From assembly GCA_012517325.1 (NCBI GenBank), contig JAAYVF010000123.1, positions 1 through 34,468 of the forward strand: a stretch of 34,468 nucleotides of DNA. The letters are read 5' to 3'. Positions 7,762 to 15,653 of the stretch are shown in pieces. Both the position numbers and the translations under genes were made by a program. The first letter of the stretch is position 1, and every line of letters begins with the position of its first letter. The stretch comes from Myxococcales bacterium. GTDB taxonomy: Bacteria; Lernaellota; Lernaellaia; Lernaellales; Lernaellaceae. The notes under the pieces were generated by a model, which was not told the DNA's origin, searched no databases, and saw only the letters and a program-made list of their open reading frames with translations.

Positions 7762-9300
7762 ATGCGCCGAACCGTGCTGATTCTATTTTGCCTCGCCCTC
7801 GCGAGTGGCATCGCCTGGCGGTCCGTCGCGGCCGCGCGGGCCGACGACGATCCCGCCCTGCTGGCCAAGGCCCAGGCCTACGATACCGGCGTGCGCGACC
7901 GGCACGTGCCGGGATACGGCGGCATCGTGCAAGCGCTCTACGAAACCGAGGATCTGCAGACCATCCTGATGTATCGCGGCCAGGGCGATTCCACCATGTG
8001 GACCTCCACCTACGGCGCCTCGCAGGCCTTCCGTTACGCGGTGACCGGCGACGCGGACGCCAAGGCCAACGCCATTGCCGCCGTCCAGACGTTGAACGAC
8101 CATTTGCGCGTCACGCAGACCACCGGCTACGTCGGGCGCTACGTCGGACCGGTCAGCGACCCGGCCTTCTGGCTCGATTACGCCGGCAGCGAAATCCTGC
8201 TGTACGGCTCCGGCCTCTGGCTCGGCACCTTCTACCTCTCCAACAGTTCTTCCGACCAATACGACGGCTTCTTTCACGGCCTTTCGGTCATCTACGATCT
8301 GGTCGACGACGCCCCGACGCGCGCGCTGATCAAGTCGATGATCAAGGAAGTCATCGACAAATTGCGCGCCAGCTACTGGTTCATCCTCAACGAGGACGGC
8401 CTGCCGACCACCGCCGCGCCGCAGATCGACGGCACCGAGCGGATCGCCTTCGCGCTGATCGCGGCGCATATCCTCGACACCGAGGAGTACTGGAATCTTT
8501 ACGCGCAGGTTTATGAGGAGGAGAAACCGGGCTTGCCGCTTTCGGCGATCTCGTTCTTCAACAAGTACACCGAATATTTCGCCAACAACCTGCGGCACCA
8601 GAATTTCTATACGCTCTTCACGATGGATCCCGACGACGAACGGGTCGCCTACTTCTTCCGCGTATTCATGGACAAGGTCCGGCCCTGGGTCGAAAACACC
8701 CACAACGTGTATTTCGACTGGGTTTACCTGACGGCCTGCCAGCGGCTCGACCGTTGCCGGGGCTCGCAGGCGATCATGGAAGACGGCGTGGCGATGTTGG
8801 GGCAGTTCACCGAGCCGCCCAACCGCGAAATTCACATCGATCCGCCGGCCGCCGCGGTCGACCCGATTTCGCAATGGCTGGTCGATTTTCAGAGCACCCT
8901 CCCCGATTGGCTGGGCGATCTGCTCGATTTTCAATTACAGGCCAAGGAAGCCTACCCGGTCGAATACCGCTGCCGGCAGGAATATTTGTGGCAACGCAGT
9001 CCGTTTCAGATGCAGTGCGCCGGATTCCTGCCGCAGCACGTCATGCCGGGCGTCGATTACCTGATGGCCTACTGGATGGGCCGCTATTACGACTACCTGG
9101 AACCGCACGACATCGACGGCCCCCCGGATGACGACACTACCGACGACGACAATGATGACAACGACGACAACGATGATACCGCCGGCACCGACGACGATAC
9201 GCGGACGGACGACGACACCACTTTACCGCCGGATGATGACACCTCGGGAAATGCCGAGGACAACGATGACGATTACGGAGACACCTGCTGCGGCATCTGA
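7762..9300 (+). CDS. Secreted protein with Asp-rich tail and Cys-Cys C-terminus
   Basis: This 512-residue exported protein has an AAGGAG 5 bases before the ATG and a clear signal peptide (MRR, hydrophobic core to about residue 20, then AARADD). The long body (about 30-450) is helix-rich, with repeated Trp/Tyr-containing segments such as GDSTMWTSTYGASQAF and SDQYDGFFHGLSVIYDLVDD. This reminds me of six-hairpin alpha/alpha barrels as in some glycosidase-like proteins, but no catalytic motif can be named. Residues about 456-504 are an Asp/Thr/Asn low-complexity tract, and the protein ends YGDTCCGI. The same tail style recurs in the protein at 18753-20447. The frame is open upstream of 7762 only as an overlap with the permease. 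Function unknown; an extracellular or surface location is likely. Confidence 0.8.
   Translation: MRRTVLILFCLALASGIAWRSVAAARADDDPALLAKAQAYDTGVRDRHVPGYGGIVQALYETEDLQTILMYRGQGDSTMWTSTYGASQAFRYAVTGDADAKANAIAAVQTLNDHLRVTQTTGYVGRYVGPVSDPAFWLDYAGSEILLYGSGLWLGTFYLSNSSSDQYDGFFHGLSVIYDLVDDAPTRALIKSMIKEVIDKLRASYWFILNEDGLPTTAAPQIDGTERIAFALIAAHILDTEEYWNLYAQVYEEEKPGLPLSAISFFNKYTEYFANNLRHQNFYTLFTMDPDDERVAYFFRVFMDKVRPWVENTHNVYFDWVYLTACQRLDRCRGSQAIMEDGVAMLGQFTEPPNREIHIDPPAAAVDPISQWLVDFQSTLPDWLGDLLDFQLQAKEAYPVEYRCRQEYLWQRSPFQMQCAGFLPQHVMPGVDYLMAYWMGRYYDYLEPHDIDGPPDDDTTDDDNDDNDDNDDTAGTDDDTRTDDDTTLPPDDDTSGNAEDNDDDYGDTCCGI
9127..9273 (+). repeat. Asp-codon low-complexity tract
   Basis: A GAC/GAT-rich tract encodes runs of Asp interrupted by Thr, Asn, Ala, Gly and Pro, just before the C-terminal DTCCGI of the secreted protein at 7762-9300. 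The mixture of GAC and GAT codons keeps it from being a perfect trinucleotide repeat. The Asp-x-Asp spacing resembles calcium-binding thrombospondin type 3-like stretches. Confidence 0.85.
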
Positions 9301-9311
9301 CGCGAGGGCCC

Positions 9312-9770
9312 ATGATCGAATCGCCGAGCCAGCTTTATTTTTTGAACTGGACCTTCTGGTTGCAAACCGGCATGGCGGTCGTCTGCGGCGCGTTGCTGGG
9401 CCTGGAACGCCAGATCCACGACAAACCGGCGGGCGTCCGCACGTCATTGCTGATCTGCGTCGGCTCCTGCCTGTTCGCGCTGCTCCCCGATATGCTGACC
9501 CGCCTTCATCCGAGCGCGCCGCCCGATTTTTCGCGCATCGCCGGCCAAGTCATCACCGGCGTCGGTTTTCTCGGCGCCGGGGCGATCATCCATCAGGGGT
9601 ACAGCGTCTACGGCCTGACCACCGCGGCGACCATCTGGCTGGCATCCGGCATCGGGCTGATCATCGGCCTGGGCTATCCCTACACGGGTTTGGTGATCAC
9701 GCTATGCGCGATCGCCACCCTGGTGCCGCTCGGCTGGTTGGAACATCGCTTCTTCGGACATTCAAAATAG
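9312..9770 (+). CDS. MgtC/SapB-family membrane protein
   Basis: This 152-residue inner membrane protein has about four to five helices. It carries the family hallmarks LLGLERQIHDKPAGVRTSLLICVGSCLFAL near residues 29-58 and GVGFLGAGAIIHQG-type sequence near 81-94. The family includes MgtC, linked to magnesium limitation and F-type ATPase modulation, and SapB-like proteins of unknown role. Only the N-terminal membrane domain is present; the ACT-like C-terminal domain of long MgtC proteins is missing, as in the short form. A GAGG precedes the ATG by about 6 bases. It lies 11 bp after the Asp-tailed gene and may be co-transcribed with it. No M-box-like leader is possible in that spacing. Confidence 0.9.
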   Translation: MIESPSQLYFLNWTFWLQTGMAVVCGALLGLERQIHDKPAGVRTSLLICVGSCLFALLPDMLTRLHPSAPPDFSRIAGQVITGVGFLGAGAIIHQGYSVYGLTTAATIWLASGIGLIIGLGYPYTGLVITLCAIATLVPLGWLEHRFFGHSK

Positions 9771-9789
9771 GCGGAGCGGCGCCTCGGCT

Positions 9790-10248
9790 TCAGGGCCGGT
9801 CGCTCCGGTTGTAAGCCTCGGTGGTTCCGGCCAGATCGGCATAACGCGTCCGGGCGCCCGCGGTCGGCATCGCCAGCAAATCCAGCACGATCGCCCAGCC
9901 GGCAAACAGGTAGAAGATCGGCGCCGGTTCGGCCAGAAAGAACAGCAACAAACCCAGACAGGCGATGGCGTCGGCGAACGCCCAGCGAATGAGATAGGCG
10001 ACGAAAAACGCCGCGCGCCGGGCCAGCAGCCGCGGAAAGAGAAAACTCATCACCGTGAGCAGCAGGCCGACGCCCAGAAACGCCCAGCGCAAGGGCGCGT
10101 ATTGCCCCGCCGATTCGGCGGCGGTGGTGACCGGCGGCACGACAAACGAGATGCCGACATAGAAAAAAATCGACATCAGCAGGGAAAACCAAAGGATCCA
10201 GACGACCAGCGGGGGCAGTTGCCGCAATTGCACTTGAGGCTGGGGCAT
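9790..10248 (-). CDS. Four-helix membrane protein of unknown function
   Basis: This 152-residue protein has a short proline-rich cytoplasmic N-terminus (MPQPQVQLRQLPP) and about four hydrophobic helices: 14-37, 52-72, 80-105 and 108-126. It ends in a polar tail, EAYNRSDRP. A GGAGG lies 5 bases before the ATG at 10248, fixing the start. It is convergent with the MgtC-like gene, with 19 bp between stops, and lies downstream of and co-directional with the oligoendopeptidase gene across a 61-bp gap. I do not recognise a family. Confidence 0.7.
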   Translation of the reverse strand: MPQPQVQLRQLPPLVVWILWFSLLMSIFFYVGISFVVPPVTTAAESAGQYAPLRWAFLGVGLLLTVMSFLFPRLLARRAAFFVAYLIRWAFADAIACLGLLLFFLAEPAPIFYLFAGWAIVLDLLAMPTAGARTRYADLAGTTEAYNRSDRP

Positions 10249-10309
10249 GCTTACCTCCGCGAATTGTCAAAAAATGAAACCCCGGCGCCCGATCGCCGCC
10301 CGCAATCGT

Positions 10310-12034
10310 CTATTGAATCGTCTCGAGCGTCTTGATCGTTTCCATCATCAAGGCGACCGCGCCTTGCAGCGTGTTGACTTCGAAGGAGAACTTCGCCCCG
10401 GCGGCGGCGAACAGTTCGGGCAGTGAAACGGTGCCGCCCAGCGCCAGCGCCCGGCGGTAATCGGCCAACGCCTGGGCGTGGTTTTTCAGCGACCGCCGCC
10501 AGACCTGCACGGCGCCAAGTTGGGCCAGGCCGTATTCGATGTAGTAGAACGGATAACGGTGGATGTGCAGCTTGCGATGCCAGCCGGTCGCCATCACTTC
10601 TTCAAAGCCGCGGTAATCGACGTTGGGCATGAACCGCCACCACAGTTCGGTCCATTTGGCGTCGCACCGCGCGGGGTCGGAAGCCTCGCGGTGATGCGTG
10701 TAAACCCAGTGCTGGAACATGTCGACCACCGCCATGTACGGCCAGAACATCAGCGAATTCTGCAGGTGCTCGAGTCGGGCGCGCGCCGCGTCTTCCCGCG
10801 TGTAAAATCCGCCTTCCAAGGCTTCCAGTTGGGGCGCGGCCAGTAGTTCCATCGCCATCGAGGCGACCTCGGCGAATTCCATCGGCACTTCTTTTTGCTG
10901 CTCGTACGGCAGGTGATCGGCGGCGAAGACGTGGAACGAGTGGCCCGATTCGTGCAGCAGGGTTTGCACGTCGTCGTGCAGCCCGACGGCGTTCATGAAA
11001 ACAAACGGCCGGCCGGCGACCGCGAAGGTGGTGCAGTAGCCGCCCGGCGCCTTGCCTTTGCGGTTTTCGAGGTCGAGCAGTTTCTCGTCGCGCATGGTCT
11101 GAAAATATTGGCCGAGTTCCGGATCGAGCCGCCGGAAAATCGCGGCGGTCTTTTCTTCGAGTTCCGCGACTTCGCCGAACGGCCGGAGCGGCGGCCGGGC
11201 GAACGGATCGACGTCGAGATCCCAGGGGCGCAGGGTTTCCACGCCGAGTTGCCGGCGCCGTTTTTCGTACAACATCGCGGCGGCCGGCACGACCACGTCG
11301 GCGATGGCATGGGCGAAGGTTTCGCAATCGGATGGGTTGTAATCGAAGCGCAGCAGTTGCTTCCAGCGGTAGTCGCGATAATCCTCGTACCCGGCGTTGG
11401 CGGCGATTTCGCCGCGCAGTTTCATCAGCTTGACCCAAACCCCGTTGATCGCCGCGCGATCCGCCAACTGCCGTTCGGCCGACAGCCGCCAGGCGGCCTC
11501 GCGCTTCGCGCGATCGATTTCCTGGTAGACCGGCCGTAATTGGGTGATGGTGATTTCCTTGCCTTCCCATTGCACGGTCTGCGCGCCGATGATGCGGTCG
11601 TATTCGTTCGCCAGCCGGCGTTCTTCCGTAAACAACGGCAGATTCGCCTCGCGGAAGATTTCCGCCTCGGCCTTCATGTTGCGAATCGGTATGGCGAAGC
11701 TGTTAGGCCGCATCCCGCAGGACAGCAGCTTTTCCTTGAGCTTCTGACCGGCGGCCCGCGCCCGGGGAATGATGTTTTCAAGATAGGCCAGATATTTTTG
11801 TTCCGCCGCGGTGTCCGTGGTATCCAGCGTGGTCGCCACCTGGAGCCGCTGCAACGATTCGTCAATCAACTCATTGACGCGCGTCCAATCCTTCAACCAC
11901 GTCGAAAGATTGATCTCATAGATCTGGCGATCTGCCAGATCGGCGAAAAACGGCTCGATGCGTTCCCACGGCCAATCCATGAATTCAAATACCGTTTTTG
12001 GCAAATCATCGAAGCGAATCCGCACATCGGCCAT
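10310..12034 (-). CDS. pepF: M3-family oligoendopeptidase (PepF-like)
   Basis: This 574-residue cytoplasmic metallopeptidase has no signal peptide. The zinc motif HESGH (His361, Glu362, His365) sits in LLHESGHSFHVFA, the typical oligoendopeptidase F context. The third ligand is expected in the following EFAEVASMAMELL helix. The N-terminal helical region and the late YYIEYGLAQLGA segment also match the M3B subfamily. The substrate is expected to be short peptides. The start ATG at 12034 is preceded only by a weak GGGG. The gene is divergent from metH across an AT-rich spacer and is followed by a small membrane protein gene. Length is close to the usual 560-600 residues. Confidence 0.9.
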   Translation of the reverse strand: MADVRIRFDDLPKTVFEFMDWPWERIEPFFADLADRQIYEINLSTWLKDWTRVNELIDESLQRLQVATTLDTTDTAAEQKYLAYLENIIPRARAAGQKLKEKLLSCGMRPNSFAIPIRNMKAEAEIFREANLPLFTEERRLANEYDRIIGAQTVQWEGKEITITQLRPVYQEIDRAKREAAWRLSAERQLADRAAINGVWVKLMKLRGEIAANAGYEDYRDYRWKQLLRFDYNPSDCETFAHAIADVVVPAAAMLYEKRRRQLGVETLRPWDLDVDPFARPPLRPFGEVAELEEKTAAIFRRLDPELGQYFQTMRDEKLLDLENRKGKAPGGYCTTFAVAGRPFVFMNAVGLHDDVQTLLHESGHSFHVFAADHLPYEQQKEVPMEFAEVASMAMELLAAPQLEALEGGFYTREDAARARLEHLQNSLMFWPYMAVVDMFQHWVYTHHREASDPARCDAKWTELWWRFMPNVDYRGFEEVMATGWHRKLHIHRYPFYYIEYGLAQLGAVQVWRRSLKNHAQALADYRRALALGGTVSLPELFAAAGAKFSFEVNTLQGAVALMMETIKTLETIQ

Positions 12035-12081
12035 CGGAAGACCCCGTTTCTAAATAATAAAATCGTGGTTTAACCTTTCGA

Positions 12082-12111
12082 TTGTTAGCTTGGGATTCTT
12101 TGCGCTAAAAT
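12082..12111 (+). promoter_or_regulatory. Predicted sigma70-type promoter for metH
   Basis: TTGTTA (12082-12087) and TAAAAT (12106-12111) are separated by 18 bases, matching 4/6 and 5/6 of the sigma70 consensus. Transcription would begin near 12118. The -10 box overlaps the ATG at 12110, so that ATG would not be in the transcript. This supports the later TTG start of metH. About 90 bases of AT-rich leader would follow. Confidence 0.5.
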
Positions 12112-12194
12112 GCAAACGAAAAATCCGGAATTGAGCAATAAAAAAGCGCCCAATTCTTTTCTGAAAAATATTATCCATCGGTCGTCCGATTATC

Positions 12195-12203
12195 GGGAGA
12201 AGG
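12195..12203 (+). promoter_or_regulatory. Ribosome-binding site deciding the metH start
   Basis: GGGAGAAGG lies 5 bases before a TTG at 12209 in the metH frame. There is no comparable site before the ATG at 12110, whose upstream sequence is TTTGCGCTAAA. It is the best Shine-Dalgarno-like sequence in the 5' part of the gene. Confidence 0.6.
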
Positions 12204-12208
12204 CAAAG

Positions 12209-15200
12209 TTGGATCTGTTAGCGTCGGCTCGAAAACGTATTCTTTTGCTTGACGGCGCCATGGGCACCGAGATTCAATCTTTGCGCCTACCGGACGAAGC
12301 CTTCGACGGGAAAACCGGCTGCAACGAAATACTCGTTCTGACCGTACCGGAAAAAATCCGTGAAATTCATTTGAATTATCTGCGCGCGGGCGCGGATGTG
12401 ATCGAAACCAATACCTTCGGCGCCAATCCGCTCGTCCTGGCCGAATACGGGCTGGCCGAAAAAACCGAAATAATCAACGAAACCGCCGCCCGCCTGGCGC
12501 GTGAGGCCGTCGCCGAAATCGGCACCGCCGACCGGCCGCGTTTCGTTTCGGGCTCGATCGGGCCGGGAACCAAACTCCCGACCCTGGGACAGATCGGTTA
12601 CGAGGAATTGTTCGAGAATTATTCCCGCCAGATCGCCGGCCTACTCGACGGCGGCGTAGACCTGCTGCAGATCGAAACGGTGCAGGACCTGTTGCAAGCC
12701 AAGGCCGTTCTCGCCGCGGCCGCGGCCGTCATGGCCCGCAAGCGGCGCGTGCCGCTGTACGTTTCGGTGACGATCGAACAAACCGGCACGCTGCTGACCG
12801 GCACCGATCTGCCGGGCGCGATCGCGATTCTCGAACCCTTCGGCATCGATATCCTGGGGCTGAACTGCGCCACCGGCCCGCTGGCGATGCGCCCGCACCT
12901 GGAAACCCTCGCCGGACTCTGGCCCGGATTGATCGGCGTTTACCCCAATGCCGGCCTGCCACTGCCGTGCGCGACCGGGATCTGCTATCCGGAATCGCCG
13001 GAAGCCTTTGCGCAAACATTGCGCCGTTTTCTCGCGGAACTGCCGATTCATTTCGTCGGTGGTTGCTGCGGCACGACGCCCGCGCACATCCGCCGCCTGG
13101 CCGCCGCGATCGCGGAGTTGCAACCGCTGCCGTCGCGGGCCGTCGCCGTGCCGGCGCTCGCCAGCCTGTTTAACGCCGTCACGATCCGCCAGGATCCGCC
13201 GCCGCTGTTTGTCGGCGAACGCGCCAACGCCACCGGCAGCAAGGCCTTCCGCGACGCGCTGCTGGCCGGCGATCACGACGCGGCGTTTGAAATCCTGAAC
13301 GAGCAGGCCGATTACGGCAGTCACGCCGCCGACCTGTCGGTCGCCTACGCCGGCCAGGATGAAGCGGCGCACATGGACGCGCTGATGCGGCGCGCCGCCA
13401 AGGAATGCCGGCTGCCGATTTTCATCGATTCGAACCTGTCCGCGGTGGTGGAAATCGCGCTTCGGCGGTATCCGGGCCGAGCGGTGATCAATTCGATCAA
13501 TCTCGAGGACGGCGGCAAGCGGGCGGCGGCGATCTGTCCCCTGGCCCGCCAATTCGGCGCCGGGATCATCTGCCTGACGATCGACGAGGACGGCATGGCG
13601 ATGACCGCCGACCGCAAGGTGTCGATCGCCAAACGGTTGGTCGAGCTGTGCGTCCGGGAATACGGCCTGCGCCCGCAGGACCTGTTCATCGACACGCTCA
13701 CCTTCACCATCGGCTCGGGCGATCCGAGCCTGCGCGGCGCGGCGGTGGAAACGATGGAGGCCATCCGGCGCGTCAAAGTGGAAATCCCCGGCGTGCACTG
13801 CCTGCTGGGCTTGTCGAACGTCAGTTTCGGGTTGTCGCCCAAGAGCCGCAAGGTGCTCAATTCGGTGTTTCTGGATTGTTGCCTGAAAGTCGGCCTCGAC
13901 GCGGCGATTCTCAATCCCAAGCACATCTTTCCGCTGGCGCAATTGAACGAGACCGATGTCGAGCGCGCACTCGATCTGATTTACGCCCGCTCGGCCGACG
14001 GCCGCGATCCGCTGGAGGCGTTCATCAACCATTTCGCAGGCCGGCCCGAACTGGAAGACGAAAAACAGACGGCGGCGCTGCCCCCGGCCGAGGCGGTGTT
14101 TCAGGGCATCACTAAGGGGCAGACCGCGCTCGTGCTGAAAAACCTGCCGGCGCTGCTCGCCGCGCGTTCGGCGGAAGACATTCTCAACGACTTGCTCGTC
14201 CCCGCCATGAAGCAGGTCGGCGAATGGTTCGGCGCGGGAAAAATGCAATTGCCCTTCGTGCTGAAAAGCGCCGAAGCGATGAAACGCGCGGTGGACGCGC
14301 TCAAGCCCCATTTCGGGGCGGCCGGCCCGGCGGGCCCCGCGAAAAAACTGCTGCTGGCCACGGTGCGCGGCGATGTGCACGACATCGGCAAGAACCTGGT
14401 GGACATCATCGTCGGCAACAACGGTTTCGCCGTGGCCAACATCGGCATCAAGGTGCCGGTCGAAGTCATCATGAGCGAGACGAAAAAACAGGGCGCCGAC
14501 GCGGTGGGCATGTCCGGCCTGCTGGTCAGTTCGGCATTGATCATGGCCGAAAACCTGCGGGCGATGACCGACGCCGGTCTGACGCTGCCTGTGCTGGTCG
14601 GCGGGGCCGCGCTGACGCCGGAATTCGTGCGCGACACGCTGGCGCCGGCCTACCCGAACGGCACGGTCACTTACTGCGCCGACGCCTTCGCCGGCCTGCA
14701 AGCCATGCAGGAAATCGCCGCCGGGCGCTCGCCCGTCTCGCCGGCGCCGTCAACGGAAAGCCCGTTGACCCGCGATTCCTACGCGCCGGAGCCGCTACGC
14801 ATCGCCCGGATCGAGGCGCCCGTTCCGCCCTTCTGGGGCAGCCGGGTCACGCGATCGCTGCCGCTGGATTCGGTGCTGAGCTACGTCAACAAAATCGCCT
14901 TATTCCGCGGGCGCTGGGGTTACCGGCGCGGCGACCTGCCCCGGGACGAATTCCAGCGCCTCATGCGGACGGAAGTGCAGCCCAAATTCCGCGAGCTGGT
15001 GCGCGTGGTCAAAGCCGAAAAACTGTTCGCGCCGCAAATCGTCCACGGCTATTTCCACGGCCGTGCCGAGGGCGACGCGGTGGTGGTCGAACACGAGGGG
15101 CGCGTCTGGCGGTTCCCCTTCCCGCGCCGCCGGACCGAGCCGCGCCTCTGCCTCGCCGATTTTCTGCGGCCGGACGACGACACGGTCGGCTTTTTCGTCG

Positions 15201-15586
15201 TAACGCTCGGCGGCGCGACGGCGGAACGCGGCCGGGAGATTTTCGCCCGGCACGAATACCTCGACTACTTCCTGCTGCACGGGCTGGCGGTCGAGGTGAC
15301 CGACGCGTTGGCCGAATACGCGCACGAAACGATGCGCCACGAGCTGGGCATCGGCGAACCGCGACGCCTGAACTGGCAGGAACTGGTGACGCAAAAATAT
15401 CGAGGCAGCCGGTACGGCTTCGGTTATCCGGCCTGCCCCGACCTGGCCGCGCACCGGGCCGTCTTCGATCTGCTGCAACCCGAACGCCTCGGCGTTGAGC
15501 TGGCCGAGTCCGATCAGCTGGTGCCGGAGTATTCGACGGCGGCGATCGTGCTGCACCATCCGCAAGCGAAGTACTTCGCGGTGTAA
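12209..15586 (+). CDS. metH: Cobalamin-dependent methionine synthase
   Basis: This four-module MetH transfers the methyl group of methyltetrahydrofolate through cobalamin to homocysteine. Numbered from the in-frame ATG at 12110, the homocysteine module has zinc ligands Cys253 (LNCATGP) and Cys319/Cys320 (GGCCGTTP). The pterin module starts near PLFVGERANATGS. The cobalamin module carries DVHDIGKN with axial His757. The C-terminal activation domain ends with the SAM-binding YGFGYPACPD motif, so reactivation by SAM and an electron donor is expected. I prefer the TTG at 12209 (1125 residues). It has a strong ribosome-binding site, and the extra 33 codons are Asn/Lys/Ser-rich and AT-rich, unlike the rest of the gene. 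The alternative is ATG 12110 (1158 residues). The metF-like gene follows 67 bp downstream. Confidence 0.93.
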   Translation: MDLLASARKRILLLDGAMGTEIQSLRLPDEAFDGKTGCNEILVLTVPEKIREIHLNYLRAGADVIETNTFGANPLVLAEYGLAEKTEIINETAARLAREAVAEIGTADRPRFVSGSIGPGTKLPTLGQIGYEELFENYSRQIAGLLDGGVDLLQIETVQDLLQAKAVLAAAAAVMARKRRVPLYVSVTIEQTGTLLTGTDLPGAIAILEPFGIDILGLNCATGPLAMRPHLETLAGLWPGLIGVYPNAGLPLPCATGICYPESPEAFAQTLRRFLAELPIHFVGGCCGTTPAHIRRLAAAIAELQPLPSRAVAVPALASLFNAVTIRQDPPPLFVGERANATGSKAFRDALLAGDHDAAFEILNEQADYGSHAADLSVAYAGQDEAAHMDALMRRAAKECRLPIFIDSNLSAVVEIALRRYPGRAVINSINLEDGGKRAAAICPLARQFGAGIICLTIDEDGMAMTADRKVSIAKRLVELCVREYGLRPQDLFIDTLTFTIGSGDPSLRGAAVETMEAIRRVKVEIPGVHCLLGLSNVSFGLSPKSRKVLNSVFLDCCLKVGLDAAILNPKHIFPLAQLNETDVERALDLIYARSADGRDPLEAFINHFAGRPELEDEKQTAALPPAEAVFQGITKGQTALVLKNLPALLAARSAEDILNDLLVPAMKQVGEWFGAGKMQLPFVLKSAEAMKRAVDALKPHFGAAGPAGPAKKLLLATVRGDVHDIGKNLVDIIVGNNGFAVANIGIKVPVEVIMSETKKQGADAVGMSGLLVSSALIMAENLRAMTDAGLTLPVLVGGAALTPEFVRDTLAPAYPNGTVTYCADAFAGLQAMQEIAAGRSPVSPAPSTESPLTRDSYAPEPLRIARIEAPVPPFWGSRVTRSLPLDSVLSYVNKIALFRGRWGYRRGDLPRDEFQRLMRTEVQPKFRELVRVVKAEKLFAPQIVHGYFHGRAEGDAVVVEHEGRVWRFPFPRRRTEPRLCLADFLRPDDDTVGFFVVTLGGATAERGREIFARHEYLDYFLLHGLAVEVTDALAEYAHETMRHELGIGEPRRLNWQELVTQKYRGSRYGFGYPACPDLAAHRAVFDLLQPERLGVELAESDQLVPEYSTAAIVLHHPQAKYFAV

Positions 15587-15653
15587 AAGAACGCTTCTAT
15601 CCGGCGGCGTTTTGTTTTATTGTGCATCCCATCCGGGAGGGTGAACCGCAACC

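Noticed and set aside
12035-12208. SAM or cobalamin riboswitch in the metH leader
   Set aside because: I could not see conserved core motifs such as a B12 box or a SAM-I fold, and the predicted leader of about 90 bases is short.
15590-15620. AACGC/GCGTT hairpin followed by T-rich sequence between metH and the metF-like gene
   Set aside because: The stem is only 5 bp with a 12-base loop, too weak for a terminator call; it could be a minor attenuator.
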